DNA of 25,023 nucleotides, from NCBI GenBank assembly GCA_025399215.1, contig MU621335.1:1-25023 (forward strand). Reading direction: 5' to 3'. The stretch is from Globomyces pollinis-pini. Its lineage: Eukaryota > Chytridiomycota > Chytridiomycetes > Rhizophydiales > Globomycetaceae. This document shows positions 1 through 10,300 of this stretch, piece by piece (the first letter of the stretch is position 1; every line of letters begins with the position of its first letter). The notes under the pieces were generated by a model. The model had not been told where the DNA came from, ran no database searches, and worked only from the letters and a program-made list of their open reading frames with translations. Made by a program: the position numbers and the translations under genes.

Positions 1-307
1 TTCCAACTGAAACCACCAAAACTGGTACGGTCACTATATCTAACAATTAGATTGGAGCAATTACGTGCCACCAATGATTCCTGCATTCAAGAAGGCTCCA
101 ACCCCACTCCTCACCTATAACTCTTCCACTTTCGGCCCTGAAGATAAGCCACCCAAATACAATGAACGTCCAATGGCTCCTGTGGAGGTTCCTGAAGAGG
201 TTGCTTGGAAACGAACCGTATCCGATGATTTGTCTCTAACTGACAAATCAGCTCCAGTCTACACGGGCCGAACTCGCTATAGACATCAAACTCTTACCAA
301 CTGCTAG
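1..307 (+). CDS. 3' end of unknown protein with PPxY tail (partial)
   Basis: Two exons are visible, 1-24 and 51-307, split by a 26-nt intron (25-50) with GT start, a CTAAC branch-like site and AG end. Splicing joins a Thr-rich stretch (TETTKT) to DWSNYVPPMIPAF and then a proline-rich polar tail of about 85 residues, ending at TAG 305-307. The tail contains PPKY, a PPxY motif of the kind bound by WW domains of Rsp5/NEDD4-type ubiquitin ligases. No catalytic domain is visible. A Thr-rich segment followed by a polar PPxY tail would fit the cytoplasmic end of a single-pass membrane protein, but the N-terminal part lies outside the window, so this is inference. A decayed copy lies at 19121-19445, including 3' UTR similarity, which supports the exon structure. 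I do not recognise the family. Confidence 0.6.
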
Positions 308-611
308 TATGGCTGGTCCTTTCTTTTCTCTGCTTTCACGCAATATTATGGATACTTTTTTTAATAAATTACTTCTTTATAGAATATTCCTTAATTGCAT
401 TTACTGTAATGTCTTATAATGAAGTACTACACTTGTACTCACTGCAATGAACGATCTACGCTTAGAAGTTCTTCCTTTCCTTTTTTGTGGGACAACTGGC
501 CGTGACTATGTTAAATCTTGTGATGAGTAGTACATGTTTATCGACAAATTGATATAACTGACAAAAACAAAAGCAAAAATAATAAAGAACTAGGATCTAT
601 TTTAAAATCAA
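308..611. other. intergenic, convergent 3' ends
   Basis: This is the 3' flank shared by the gene ending at 307 and the permease ending at 612. It is AT-rich with AATAAA-like tracts. The first ~130 bases resemble the decayed copy near 19310-19445, so they are probably 3' UTR. No other gene is seen. Confidence 0.5.
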
Positions 612-2200
612 TTAAATTTTTTCGGTTGTGGCATCTTCAACGATTTCAGGTACTGGGCCTGTAAACCATTTTCGTGCATCAATCAACCACCATCCTCCAG
701 TGAAGATAATTAGCAAAGCAACAACAACAGGTACAAAGTTGAAGTTTTCAATTGTAATTGGGAAAGCAGAAGCAGCGTTAGGGAATTGGAAAATAACAAC
801 TACGAAACATGTCCACAAAACACCAACCCAACCAATAATCTTGGAGTAACCTCCAAGGTTGAATTCTGATTGTTCAAATCTATCGGCACCAAAGGTAATA
901 CGAATAAAGATAGGAATAGCATATGATACGGTAAAACCCTAAACAGTTAAATAATCTCAATTAGATTACAATAATAGAAATTCCACTGACGGCAGCTAAT
1001 ACAACAGTTGAAAACAGAGCTGGAATAGCAAGGATGGAAACAAGTACAGTAGATAACCAAACTAATCGCAATGGCATACCAGTTGACTTGTCCAAAACAA
1101 CGAGGAATTTTGAAAATGGTAAACCACCATCACGAGCAAACGCGTAAAGACATCTAGAATTGGCAGCGACGGTACCAATACCGGTGAGGAAACCGGCTAA
1201 GGCAATCATTAAGATGAAAACACAAGCTAATGGTGCACCAGCGGCATCGTAGAAAATTTGAACTGGTAATGCATATAAAGCACCATAATCTCCAGCCTGC
1301 TGGGTTGCCAAATCGCTAATATTGAATAGGAAAGAAAGAATCATCATCCAACCAATGATCACAGAAGTACCAATGGTGAACATGATTGCTCGTGGTCCAG
1401 CAATATGAGCATTTTCAGTTTCTTCAGACAAGTGAGCAGAACTATCATATCCAATTAAGGACCAAGCAGATGGCAAGAGACCCAACATGCAAACAAAGAA
1501 TGGTGCAGCTCCTTGATCAGTCCATCCGGTTCCGTCAACGAATTGAGTGAAAACAAAACTTGGTGATTGTTTTACTTTGGAGGTGGCAAATAAGGTGATC
1601 ACAATAAAGAGAACTCCAGCGGTATGTAAGAAAGTAGCAAGATATGAAGATCCTTTCAATGCAATACCGGCAGTACAATTGAGAAGTCCAACTAACCCCA
1701 TCATAACGATAAACACGGTGAAAATATTGGTTGGGACAATGGTGACAGAAGGGAAGATAATAGATAAAAAGATGGTGAAGTAAGTTGCACCTGCGTAAAC
1801 GGATCCAGAACAACCAGCAATTTGGCCAAGAATGTTGAACCAAGCAGTGAACCAAGCGGCAACTGGTCCATATTTAGGACCACCTAATCTTGCAGCGTAA
1901 TAATATAAGCCACCGGCAGTTGGGTATGTGGAACAAATTTCAGCCAACGCTAACCCAATGCAAGTAACAAACGCACCGGTGACCAACCAACCCCAGGTGA
2001 ATGCAACTGGACCACCCAAAATCATAGCTTGGGAGAATAATGGAATAACACCAATGAGAGTGGAGGAGTTGGTTAAAACCTAAACAAAATTAACGCTAGA
2101 TATTTACCAATCCAAAAGTCTGTAATGCCGAGAATTGACGTTTTAAACCTTGTTTATAGCCTAATTTAGCTAATCTAATTTCATCCTCTGATTGAGTCAT
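612..2200 (-). CDS. Amino-acid/choline/GABA-type permease, APC family
   Basis: Three exons on the minus strand: 2200-2108, 2079-970 and 938-612, with introns of 28 nt (2080-2107) and 31 nt (939-969). The spliced product is 509 residues, the usual length for fungal amino-acid/choline transporters. The start MTQSEDEIRLAKLGYKQGLK followed by SALQTFG and an N-S-S-T-L-IGVIPLF segment is typical of Uga4/Hnm1-like permeases, as are GGP(V/A)xxxWGW, an ALAEICSTYPTAGGLYYYAA segment (the conserved 'AE..S..PT.GGLY(Y/W)' block) and about 12 hydrophobic segments. It should import a nitrogenous solute (GABA, choline or an amino acid) by proton symport at the plasma membrane or vacuole; the substrate cannot be read from sequence. 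The start at 2200 is supported by the conserved N-terminal block and the intron phases. The gene is intact. Confidence 0.93.
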
Positions 2201-3028
2201 GATTCTTGAATTGTGCTTGGACATTTGCCAAACTACTTTTATACCTTTTCATCTGCACTTGAAACAGCAAATCTCAGGGGCATTTCTACATTCGACCGTT
2301 GCCACACTCCTTTAAGGGGAGTTACCGCATGTGATACTGTAAAAATGGGTAATTGGAGCGGAAAACGACCATTCTCTGTCAATCAAACGCGTGAATGTCA
2401 TTTTTGGATTCATTGGACTTGCAACTGGTTTCTGTCTGGATATAATTGCTTCAGAGAATATGCTTTATCAAGTTTCATTGTTGAAAAAAAAAAAAATAAT
2501 GAGCCGTTAAAATTAAAATTGGTGTTACGTTTGGTGGCATTTACATCACCTTAGATGCTTACGTAAAAAGTGCAGTTAGCCATTTATCGTGAGTTGTACA
2601 GTACAAGTGATTCCTTTGTATCTGTTTCAACTCATTGATTCTTCATTGGGTCCGACTATAATGGGAAGGATATGGATACCCGAAACATGTGATAGACTTG
2701 GATTTTTGGCCAATCGAAGTTCCCAATGAAGTGCCAACTGATGTTTTGAGTTGATTCAATTTCAATGTGTTGGTTCGATCTTCATGGTACATCATACCAT
2801 TAGAAATAAAGAAAAAGATTTGAGGCCACCAGAGTCTCTGCAAATATACTAGAATAAAATTTGACTGGGTCATATGAAGGCTATTCATGGTGATATTCAA
2901 GATGTAGCGAAAATGAATTTCTTTGATCAACATGTGACAAATCCTTCAGCAACGAAAGGAATTGTATTCGAAATGTAAAAAGCAAACCAGAAACCGAAAT
3001 TAGGATATGAATCAAATGTATTGAATAT
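2201..3028. other. intergenic; permease promoter side
   Basis: The part near 2200 should hold the permease promoter. An AAGGGG at 2314-2319 resembles a fungal stress-response element, weak evidence on its own. Reading frames on either strand here have no recognisable domain, signal peptide or splice pattern. Nothing else is seen. Confidence 0.4.
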
Positions 3029-3316
3029 CTAATGCTCCCTATTAAAGCATCGAGTGCGATTCCTAATACAGTATTGAAAACAATACGATGCACCAAAACC
3101 ATTACATTTCTTTTTGCATCTGTCGAAATCCTCTATACATCTTCGATAATTGTGTTGTTGTATGATCATTTGCTCTCCGTTTCTAGTCTCCTTATTACTA
3201 TACTCCATCTTTGATGGGAAATGCACTTGTTTGTCTAGCGAACTATCATGGATTGGTTTTGCAACTGTTAGATATATAATGTTCAACACTACAATACTCC
3301 AAGTTGTGATCTGCAT
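3029..3316 (-). CDS. Small secreted cysteine-rich protein
   Basis: A 95-residue product. I chose the ATG at 3316 because it starts directly at a signal peptide (MQITTWSIVVLNIIYLTVAK); the open frame extends 15 codons further up to 3361, but that longer start would bury the signal. After cleavage, a polar linker (about 20-56) leads to a C-terminal module with six cysteines at 60, 67, 71, 79, 83 and 90. Spacing is C-x6-C-x3-C-x7-C-x3-C-x6-C, a mirror-symmetric pattern. Paired CxxxC motifs on two helices are known from alpha-hairpinin-type peptides and CHCH-like folds; here there would be three nested disulfides (60-90, 67-83, 71-79), which is inference. It lies 232 bases from the 3' end of an ion-channel gene on the same strand. 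The function is unknown; a secreted effector or signalling peptide is possible. Confidence 0.6.
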   Translation of the reverse strand: MQITTWSIVVLNIIYLTVAKPIHDSSLDKQVHFPSKMEYSNKETRNGEQMIIQQHNYRRCIEDFDRCKKKCNGFGASYCFQYCIRNRTRCFNREH

Positions 3317-3548
3317 CTTTGGATAAAATTTTAGGGAACTTGATCTTTGATATGAACACAATCAATCAACACTTCATACCAAGTTCCATCACATCACATT
3401 GTAATCTAAGAACCTTTCATCAATTGTATGTTGACAATGAGTAGTGGTAGTCAGGGAGACCCATGTGAACAATTATTGGAATATTAGGACATATACAAAT
3501 GTTCAAAGTGAATTGAATTAGAACGTTTTTATTTTATCCAAGATTATC

Positions 3549-4826
3549 TCATACACATACATCGATCATCACCAAATTATTCGTGTCTCCATCACCACCA
3601 TCTTCCATTCGTTTTTGATTTTCATTGATCACAGTATCCTCATCGGCAGTTTTAGTGGATGCCCATTTGTACATAGTGATAAAAATTGAAACACGATATA
3701 GAGTCCAACCACCTAATCCAACGATGATGAAATAAAATAATATTGTTCCAGCAATGCTAGATTTGTCCATGAAAATATAAAGAGATATTAACAGCAGTGG
3801 GACCGGCATGATTCGGAAGGATGTATCGAGAAACCTGGTGATGTATTGCTTTCCTTTGTGGGAAGTTATCATATAATGGACGATTGCATATTCGATCAGA
3901 GCGATGAATACAAAAACAAAGATAGATGTAATGAACCAATCAAGCGCAGTTGGATAATTCACTTTCGGTAAATCAGATGTCATCACAAAATTCAACGTTA
4001 CAGTCGACAACAAGAGGGATACACAAAACCCACCCCTTGTTGGCAAGGCGGTAACTTCAATCCAATATCCAATCGACGAGCAAAGTCCAATGAACAGCAA
4101 TGGAATAATGTACTTCATCACGTATGTTTGTGAGTACCGATCAATAACGACTGTAAGAATCAGTTGATCCTTTGAGCTACCACTATCTTTGCTTGTGACG
4201 ATTGTTGACTGATTGACCGTTTTGGAGAATGACCAGAGAGGAGGAAATGTTTTCTTTGATATTGGCGGATAATTGTATCCCCCATCTTTATCATCAAAGT
4301 ACTTTAATTTTATCAAACTGTTGGAGCTGGTGAAAGTAGATAATCGAATGTTCAAGCTCTGAGTATCGAAAGGAAAGGCAGATAAATCATAAGGTGTTGC
4401 AAACGATAAAATCATATGGCGCGACCAAGTTAATTGTCCATTATTTTCCAATACCAGAGCTTGGTCTACCACTTCCATCTGAGTAAGCTGGTTGACGAAA
4501 AACACATCAGGTGTCCAAGCTTCATACGGATATAATTGCAGAACTTCATTTTGTAGAGATTCATTAAACTTCAATCGGTCATCCACCCATTTCACTCGTA
4601 GAATCATATCAGTTTCGAAACCATTGGTAATAGGGTTAATAACCGATATCCGATTGACGGTAAATTGTACTTTAACTTCAAGAGCTTCTTTTCCAATTTG
4701 TGGTCTTTGCAGATTGTCGTAATCAGATTCGTTGAACAAACGATATCTAATAGATTTCAAGGATGGAAAGGTTGACTGTGCAAACGCTACTTGCAGCACC
4801 ACAAAGAAGGCTATCCATAATTGCAT
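3549..4826 (-). CDS. Pentameric ligand-gated ion channel subunit, copy A
   Basis: Single exon, 425 residues. A signal peptide (1-16, ending VAFAQ) precedes a ligand-binding beta-sandwich (about 20-235) with the loop A motif WTPD at 104-107 and the signature loop TPYDLSAFPFDTQSL at 144-158. In that loop both canonical cysteines are replaced (Thr and Leu), and the whole extracellular domain has no cysteine, as in bacterial GLIC/ELIC-type channels. M1 is about 237-257. Pro-Thr-Arg at 262-264 precedes M2 (to about 283), which leads into SDLPKVNYPT, like the NLPK..Y of GLIC. M3 is about 296-317, after a short loop M4 about 338-354, then a second hydrophobic segment (about 361-386) and an acidic polar tail of ~39 residues. 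It should form a ligand-gated pore in the plasma membrane, probably anion-selective (inference from PTR at -2' to 0'). Its paralogue at 5659-6933 is nearly identical in long blocks. Confidence 0.93.
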   Translation of the reverse strand: MQLWIAFFVVLQVAFAQSTFPSLKSIRYRLFNESDYDNLQRPQIGKEALEVKVQFTVNRISVINPITNGFETDMILRVKWVDDRLKFNESLQNEVLQLYPYEAWTPDVFFVNQLTQMEVVDQALVLENNGQLTWSRHMILSFATPYDLSAFPFDTQSLNIRLSTFTSSNSLIKLKYFDDKDGGYNYPPISKKTFPPLWSFSKTVNQSTIVTSKDSGSSKDQLILTVVIDRYSQTYVMKYIIPLLFIGLCSSIGYWIEVTALPTRGGFCVSLLLSTVTLNFVMTSDLPKVNYPTALDWFITSIFVFVFIALIEYAIVHYMITSHKGKQYITRFLDTSFRIMPVPLLLISLYIFMDKSSIAGTILFYFIIVGLGGWTLYRVSIFITMYKWASTKTADEDTVINENQKRMEDGGDGDTNNLVMIDVCV

Positions 4827-5658
4827 ATTTGTATTTTAGTTTTGGTCTGGTTGTGGTTTCTCATTACATTTATAGTAGTGTCCGTTTAGGGAGTCGGAAG
4901 TACAGTGATTCAAGCCACACCGACACCCAACTTGGGTGAAGAAGGTGTTTGAGTGTTTGCGACGCAAAAGAATTCTTTCTATAAAACGATTAGTTACACG
5001 CAATGAATGGCCGTTGGTAGGTACTTCCATTATTAATTGAAAATCAGTTGATTTAGGGAACTTCCTATGGGACATTGCCCTAGGCGAAGTAGAATGATAG
5101 GCCATATTCAAACAAAAGTGGCTTCCATTTAAAAATTATGCGGACGACTATTTGCAGGGTTCTTGAACTCACTGGAACTTGAACCCCATTGATTGTACAA
5201 AACTGATCGTATATTCAATGTGTTTATTTGTACTTCGTACAGTAACTTCACGTCGTGTTATGAAATAATAAATTCGGCACGATTAAAGTATAGAAGATTC
5301 AAAGGAAATGACTATATCTGTTTTCTAAACTGTACACCGAAATTTGATGAAACTGGTTAACATTTAAGAATTTCGGTTTTGTAATGTAAGATAACTGACC
5401 AGACATCCCAAGAGAAATGTTTTAGAATCGGCAAAAAAATGCAGATCTATGATTACGAATTATCCGTTCAAACAACACCTCAACTGAAACTCCACTTTGA
5501 TAGGACAACTCTTCGTGTTTGGCCAGGTCTGTTTTACAATATAAAGCTACTACGCTAGCAATTCAAAGGGGGTGTATCAAGTCTGTTTGTGCTAATTACA
5601 AAACAAAACTTCAATTCAGACTTGAAATACTTTTTATTTCAAACTAAATGCGCATGTC
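4827..5658. other. spacer between the two channel genes
   Basis: This carries the promoter of copy A (near 4827) and the 3' flank of copy B (near 5658). A 91-codon minus-strand frame at 4836-5111 has no start context, splice sites or domain that I can support. The similarity between the two genes does not extend clearly into these flanks, so the duplicated unit appears to be close to the coding region. Confidence 0.4.
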
Positions 5659-6933
5659 TCATGTACACACGTCAATCATTACCAAATTACTAGTGTCTCC
5701 ATCACCACCATCTTCCATTCGTTTTTGATCTGTGGTGACCGTCTCTTCGTCACAGTTTTTAGTTGATGCAAATCTGTAGATTGGGATGAAAAGATATGTT
5801 CGATATAAAATCCAACCGGCCGATGCAATCATGATAAAGTAAAACATCACTATTCCAGCAACCCCTGACTTATCCATGAAAATGTAACAGGTTATTAACA
5901 GTAATGGAATTGGCATGATTCGGAAGGATGTATCGATAAATTGAGTGATATATCGCTTTCCTTTGTGTGATGTTGTCAAGTAATGAACGACCGCATATTC
6001 GATCAGAGCGATGAATACAAAAACAAAGATGGATGTAATGAACCAATCAAGTGCAGTTGGATAATTCACTTTCGGTAAATCAGATGTCATCACAAAATTC
6101 AACGTTACAGTCGACAACAAGAGCGACACACAAAACCCACCCCTTGTTGGCAAGGCTGTAACTTCAATCCAATACCCAATCGACGAGCAAAGTCCAATGA
6201 ACAGCAATGGGATAATGTATTTCATCACGTACGTTTGTGAGTACCGATCAATAACGACTGTAAGAATCAGTTGATCCTTTGAGCTACCACCATCTTTGAT
6301 TAAAACTGTCGTCGACTGATTGACAGCTTTAGAAAATGACCAGAGAGGAGGAAATGTTTTCTTTGATATTGGCGGATAATTGTATCCTCCATCTTTATCA
6401 TCAAAGTACTTTAATTTTATCAAACTGTTGGAGCTGGTGAAAGTAGATAATCGAATGTTCAAGCTCTGAGTATCGAAAGGAAAGGCAGATAAATCATAAG
6501 GTGTTGCAAACGATAAAATCATATGGCGCGACCAAGTTAATTGTCCATTATTTTCCAATACCAGAGCTTGGTCTACCACTTCCATCTGAGTAAGCTGGTT
6601 GACGAAAAACACATCAGGCGTCCAAGCTTCATATGGATATAATTGCAGAACTTCATTTTGTAGAGATTCGTTAAACTTCAATCGGTCATCCAACCATTTC
6701 ACTCGTAGAATCATATCAGTTTCGAAACCATTGGTAATAGGGTTAATAACTGACAACCGATTGACGGTAAACTGTACTTTAACTTCAAGAGCTTCTTTTC
6801 CAATTTGTGGTCTTTGCAAATTGTCATAATCGGATTCGTTGAATAATCGATATCTAATAGATTTCAAGGATGGAAAGGTTGACTGTGCAAAGGCTACTTG
6901 CAGCACCACAAAGAAGGCTATCCATAGTCGCAT
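5659..6933 (-). CDS. Pentameric ligand-gated ion channel subunit, copy B
   Basis: Single exon, 424 residues, tandem paralogue of the gene at 3549-4826 with the same layout: signal peptide, cysteine-free ligand-binding domain with WTPD and FPFDTQ motifs, M1, Pro-Thr-Arg before M2, M3, short loop, M4, an additional hydrophobic segment and a polar acidic tail (RMEDGGDGDT). The N-terminal two thirds differ from copy A at only a few residues (e.g. RLSVI for RISVI, KWLDD for KWVDD). The M4/extra-segment region differs much more (GWILYRTYLFIPIYRFAS against GWTLYRVSIFITMYKWAS). The last ~20 residues converge again. The two products could assemble as homo- or hetero-pentamers; both are intact, so neither looks like a pseudogene. 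Ligand unknown. Confidence 0.93.
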   Translation of the reverse strand: MRLWIAFFVVLQVAFAQSTFPSLKSIRYRLFNESDYDNLQRPQIGKEALEVKVQFTVNRLSVINPITNGFETDMILRVKWLDDRLKFNESLQNEVLQLYPYEAWTPDVFFVNQLTQMEVVDQALVLENNGQLTWSRHMILSFATPYDLSAFPFDTQSLNIRLSTFTSSNSLIKLKYFDDKDGGYNYPPISKKTFPPLWSFSKAVNQSTTVLIKDGGSSKDQLILTVVIDRYSQTYVMKYIIPLLFIGLCSSIGYWIEVTALPTRGGFCVSLLLSTVTLNFVMTSDLPKVNYPTALDWFITSIFVFVFIALIEYAVVHYLTTSHKGKRYITQFIDTSFRIMPIPLLLITCYIFMDKSGVAGIVMFYFIMIASAGWILYRTYLFIPIYRFASTKNCDEETVTTDQKRMEDGGDGDTSNLVMIDVCT

Positions 6934-7326
6934 ATTTCTACTTATTCTTTTGTTATCGTGTTGTTTACACTATTAATACCATCACGAATAAGCCACACTT
7001 AATTGAACGACTTCGCCTTGAGCATGATGCATCCGATCTAAATCAATTTTAATACCACAATGTTTATATATTCACTTTAACGTGTTCGATTTATCAGACA
7101 TATTCGAGAGGTTTCAGAATTGACTGAGTTGATATTTGGAGTGGACACAGTCTTGGATGCAAGACTTTTCATTATTGCAGTTTACAGTTTGATGTTATAG
7201 AAAGGCTGAAGTGTCACGGACTAAAAATGTATGGTGTCAGATGAATTTGTGACACGAATCTAGTAAATTACATTTCCAAGTTTAAAAAAAAATTAGTATG
7301 AATGATCAATTTATTATTAAAAGATT
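6934..7326. other. intergenic: copy B promoter and Aquarius 3' flank
   Basis: AT-rich spacer between the channel start (6933) and the stop of the helicase gene (7327). It should contain the promoter of copy B and the 3' UTR/poly(A) signal of the helicase. No gene or RNA structure is seen. Confidence 0.4.
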
Positions 7327-10300
7327 TCACTTATTGGACTTCATCCATTCGATTTGTTGTTGAGTCATTTGATGAACATATTTACCCATATGAATCACAT
7401 CTTCAATAATATGATCCGTTCCTTTCTCAGCCTCGCTACCAAACTTACGTCCAACATCTCCGTATTTTTCATCAAGTACCAAATGTAGTTTTGTAGGTCT
7501 TGATAATAATTGAGAAAATGACGGTTTCAAATCAATACAATTCTTGAAAACTGAGCATCTACCAAACACATACAATCCTAATCTAGCTCTGGAGAGTGCC
7601 ACTATCAATCTTCGAATGTCACGTAAATGTCCTACAGTTTTAGTTCGAACTAGCGATAATAAAATATAATCGGCTTGTTGACCTTGGAACTGATCAACAG
7701 TGGAGACTTTAGGCTTCTGGAATAAAGGATTCCATGCACACCGACGATTCAGAACATCGTAAATTAATTCTTTTTGACCATTGTACGTTGTTAAAATGGC
7801 AATGCTCTCTGCAGGATATCTAACAATCAGATGTTTCTAATTTCACATACCCCAATAATCTCATATACATATAGGTAGCAACCACATACTCTGCTTCCCC
7901 CAAGTTTTGAATAAAGTGCGGTCTAGGAGCAGATTCACCAACACCATTGTACTCTTCCACATTCACCATTTGATATTCATGTGCAAATCCTGCATTACTG
8001 AACTGATATTCTGGTTTGGTAAATGTCAAGTCCTTCAATCCTGGATAATTCCAACGGAATAGATCAGTTATAGTTGGACGAGATCTTCCTTGATGATCCA
8101 AGTCAACTTTTGGCACACCCAAACGAATCAAACGAGCAAATAGACTCTGCTCCATATTGCTGTACTTTGCCAACGCCTGGTTTTGAACGATAGGCGGTAA
8201 TTGATGATGATCACCAATAAGAATCACTCTTTGAAGAGGCGACCGATTCAAATCAGTGTCATGAGTTTGCAAAAGTAAAGGCACAAACGTTTCCACTTCC
8301 AACATTTGCCCAGCTTCTTCCATAACAACAGTATCATACTTGAATCCCAATCTCACCAATTCTCGTCTTTTCAAGGATGCATGGGTAGAAGTCATGGCAA
8401 TAATTCTAGCTTCTTTCACCAAAACATAATTTGATCTGTCTTTGTTGGATCGCAGCAATTCAAATGGTCTAACTTCTTCCAATTCATGGAAGATCTCTTT
8501 GATATACTTGTAGGATTCTTCAATCACACTCGTCAATTCTTCAACTGTCTTTGGCTTTTCAAAAATTGCCGGTTTAATCACTTCAAAATATTTTTTAAAT
8601 GGGAATTTAGTCTTGATATCTTCCAAACTCGATTTTTGATCCAATACATCTTTTTTGAACATCAACCACCGACTTTCAATATGATTGGTAAATAAATAAG
8701 AGCACGTTTCACATGTGGCAGCATGGTCAGGGGAAATATCGAGTGATTTAGTCAGTTCTTCTGCTTTCGACAATAATGACAATCGTAACTCCAAAAATGA
8801 ATTGATCCTACCCGATTTTCCCCAACTAGTTTCTCCAGAATCAAAACTCAATTCGCCTTGACCATGTCCTAAACGTAACAGGTGTCTTGCTTTTATGTTG
8901 GAACCGGCAATTTTTTCAAATAAATGATTGAGCGCTTGGTTACTTCTGGCAATTAGCAACATATGCGCATTGGGGTATTGCAAATAAAGGTTTGATATGA
9001 TCTGAACTGCAACATCAGTTTTACCAGTACCCGGTGGTCCAACAATCAAAGTCAAACCAGTGGAACACCCTGAGCGAATAGCTTCAACTAACCAATATTA
9101 ATTATTTCAACACTTACTTTGAGCTTTGGTAAACGGTAAAGTATTCATCTTTGGATTTTCAATAAATGACTTGAACTTGTAACTTTTCACCTTGATGACA
9201 TCTCCCTCTTCATCATTACCATTCCGTTTGCGCTTAGGATCATTATCCTCATTGGTTTCTTGCAACTCTTTAAAATCAGATGTTGGGAAAGTAACAAGGA
9301 AAGGAGGTCGAAGTTCAGGTGACTTTTTCTCCTTTACCGGAACAACAGTCTAAAAATTAAACACAAAAGATGTTACTTTATCAGGGAAACTTGATACTAC
9401 ATGGTTCCAGTTCAAAAAAGTGTATCCAAAATCAATGGTTTGTGTTGGATTCTCCATATGAGTGTAATGCGCTCGATATCGATCACCATATCCTAACAGA
9501 ACATCTTGTAACCAATCAGGCACAACCAATTCACTTTGCATCAAATCTCGAATAGTTTCCAATACAGATTTGAAATTATTTTGCGATGCATTTCTTCTTA
9601 CCAAAACATTAAAGGTTCCATAGATTTCATATGGGTCACCTTTTGGATGTCCTTTTGTATCAATATGGTATTGATTGGTGTCTAGTAATACACGTATTGT
9701 TCGATTGTTGGATGCGATTTTAGCTTCACCATTTTCATTCAACTCTTTACCCGCTTCAAAGTTATAGATTGGATCTCCTTCATCTGAGAGTAATTGAAAT
9801 ACTTCACACCCTCTGATATGTTTAATTCCAAATTTCTTTCGGAAATCTGATCCACTCATTGTTGTTTCCTTGACCGATATCGATTGAGATTCCAAATCAG
9901 GTAACATTTGTAGTGATACTAAAAAGAGAGTATCATGCATTTTTAATGAATCCCATTCACTCTTGATCTGTGGTGAGTATCTATCCAAGGAATATGTGAT
10001 ATCTGCCTTCACATACGAAGGTGTGATTTCAGTTAATCGAGGTTGACCAATATCTTCAACTTGAAGCTATGAAAACATTATTAACATTAGAATAAAATAC
10101 TTGATTTAACGGTACAGCCATTCTTGACCATCCTCCAAATACAGTCTGGTCATATTTCGCAACATGGTCGGGATTATACCGAGGATTCAGTCGAAGAACC
10201 ACATCTTCAATATCTTGTCGAATAGAAAATGCAGTTTCAAGTTTATACAATTGAAAATTTCTCAACAAATAATCATGGAAGGTCAAGAACTGAATATTCA

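Noticed and set aside
512..565. Box C/D snoRNA candidate (GTGATGA ... CTGA)
   Set aside because: The boxes are only about 45 nt apart, there is no terminal stem and no internal C'/D' pair; chance matches are expected.
2213..2554. 113-codon plus-strand frame in the permease upstream region
   Set aside because: No recognisable domain and it covers the expected permease promoter, including an A-run translated as a Lys string.
2643..3102. Two overlapping minus-strand frames downstream of the Cys-rich gene
   Set aside because: Composition is not protein-like, no splice sites join them to the Cys-rich gene, and that gene already has a clean stop at 3029.
3317..3361. Earlier start for the Cys-rich protein (MCSYQRSSS...)
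   Set aside because: It adds 15 polar residues before the signal peptide; the ATG at 3316 is the better start.
4836..5111. 91-codon minus-strand frame just upstream of channel copy A, with a few cysteines
   Set aside because: No signal peptide, no domain, no matching sequence upstream of copy B, and it sits where the promoter and 5' leader are expected.
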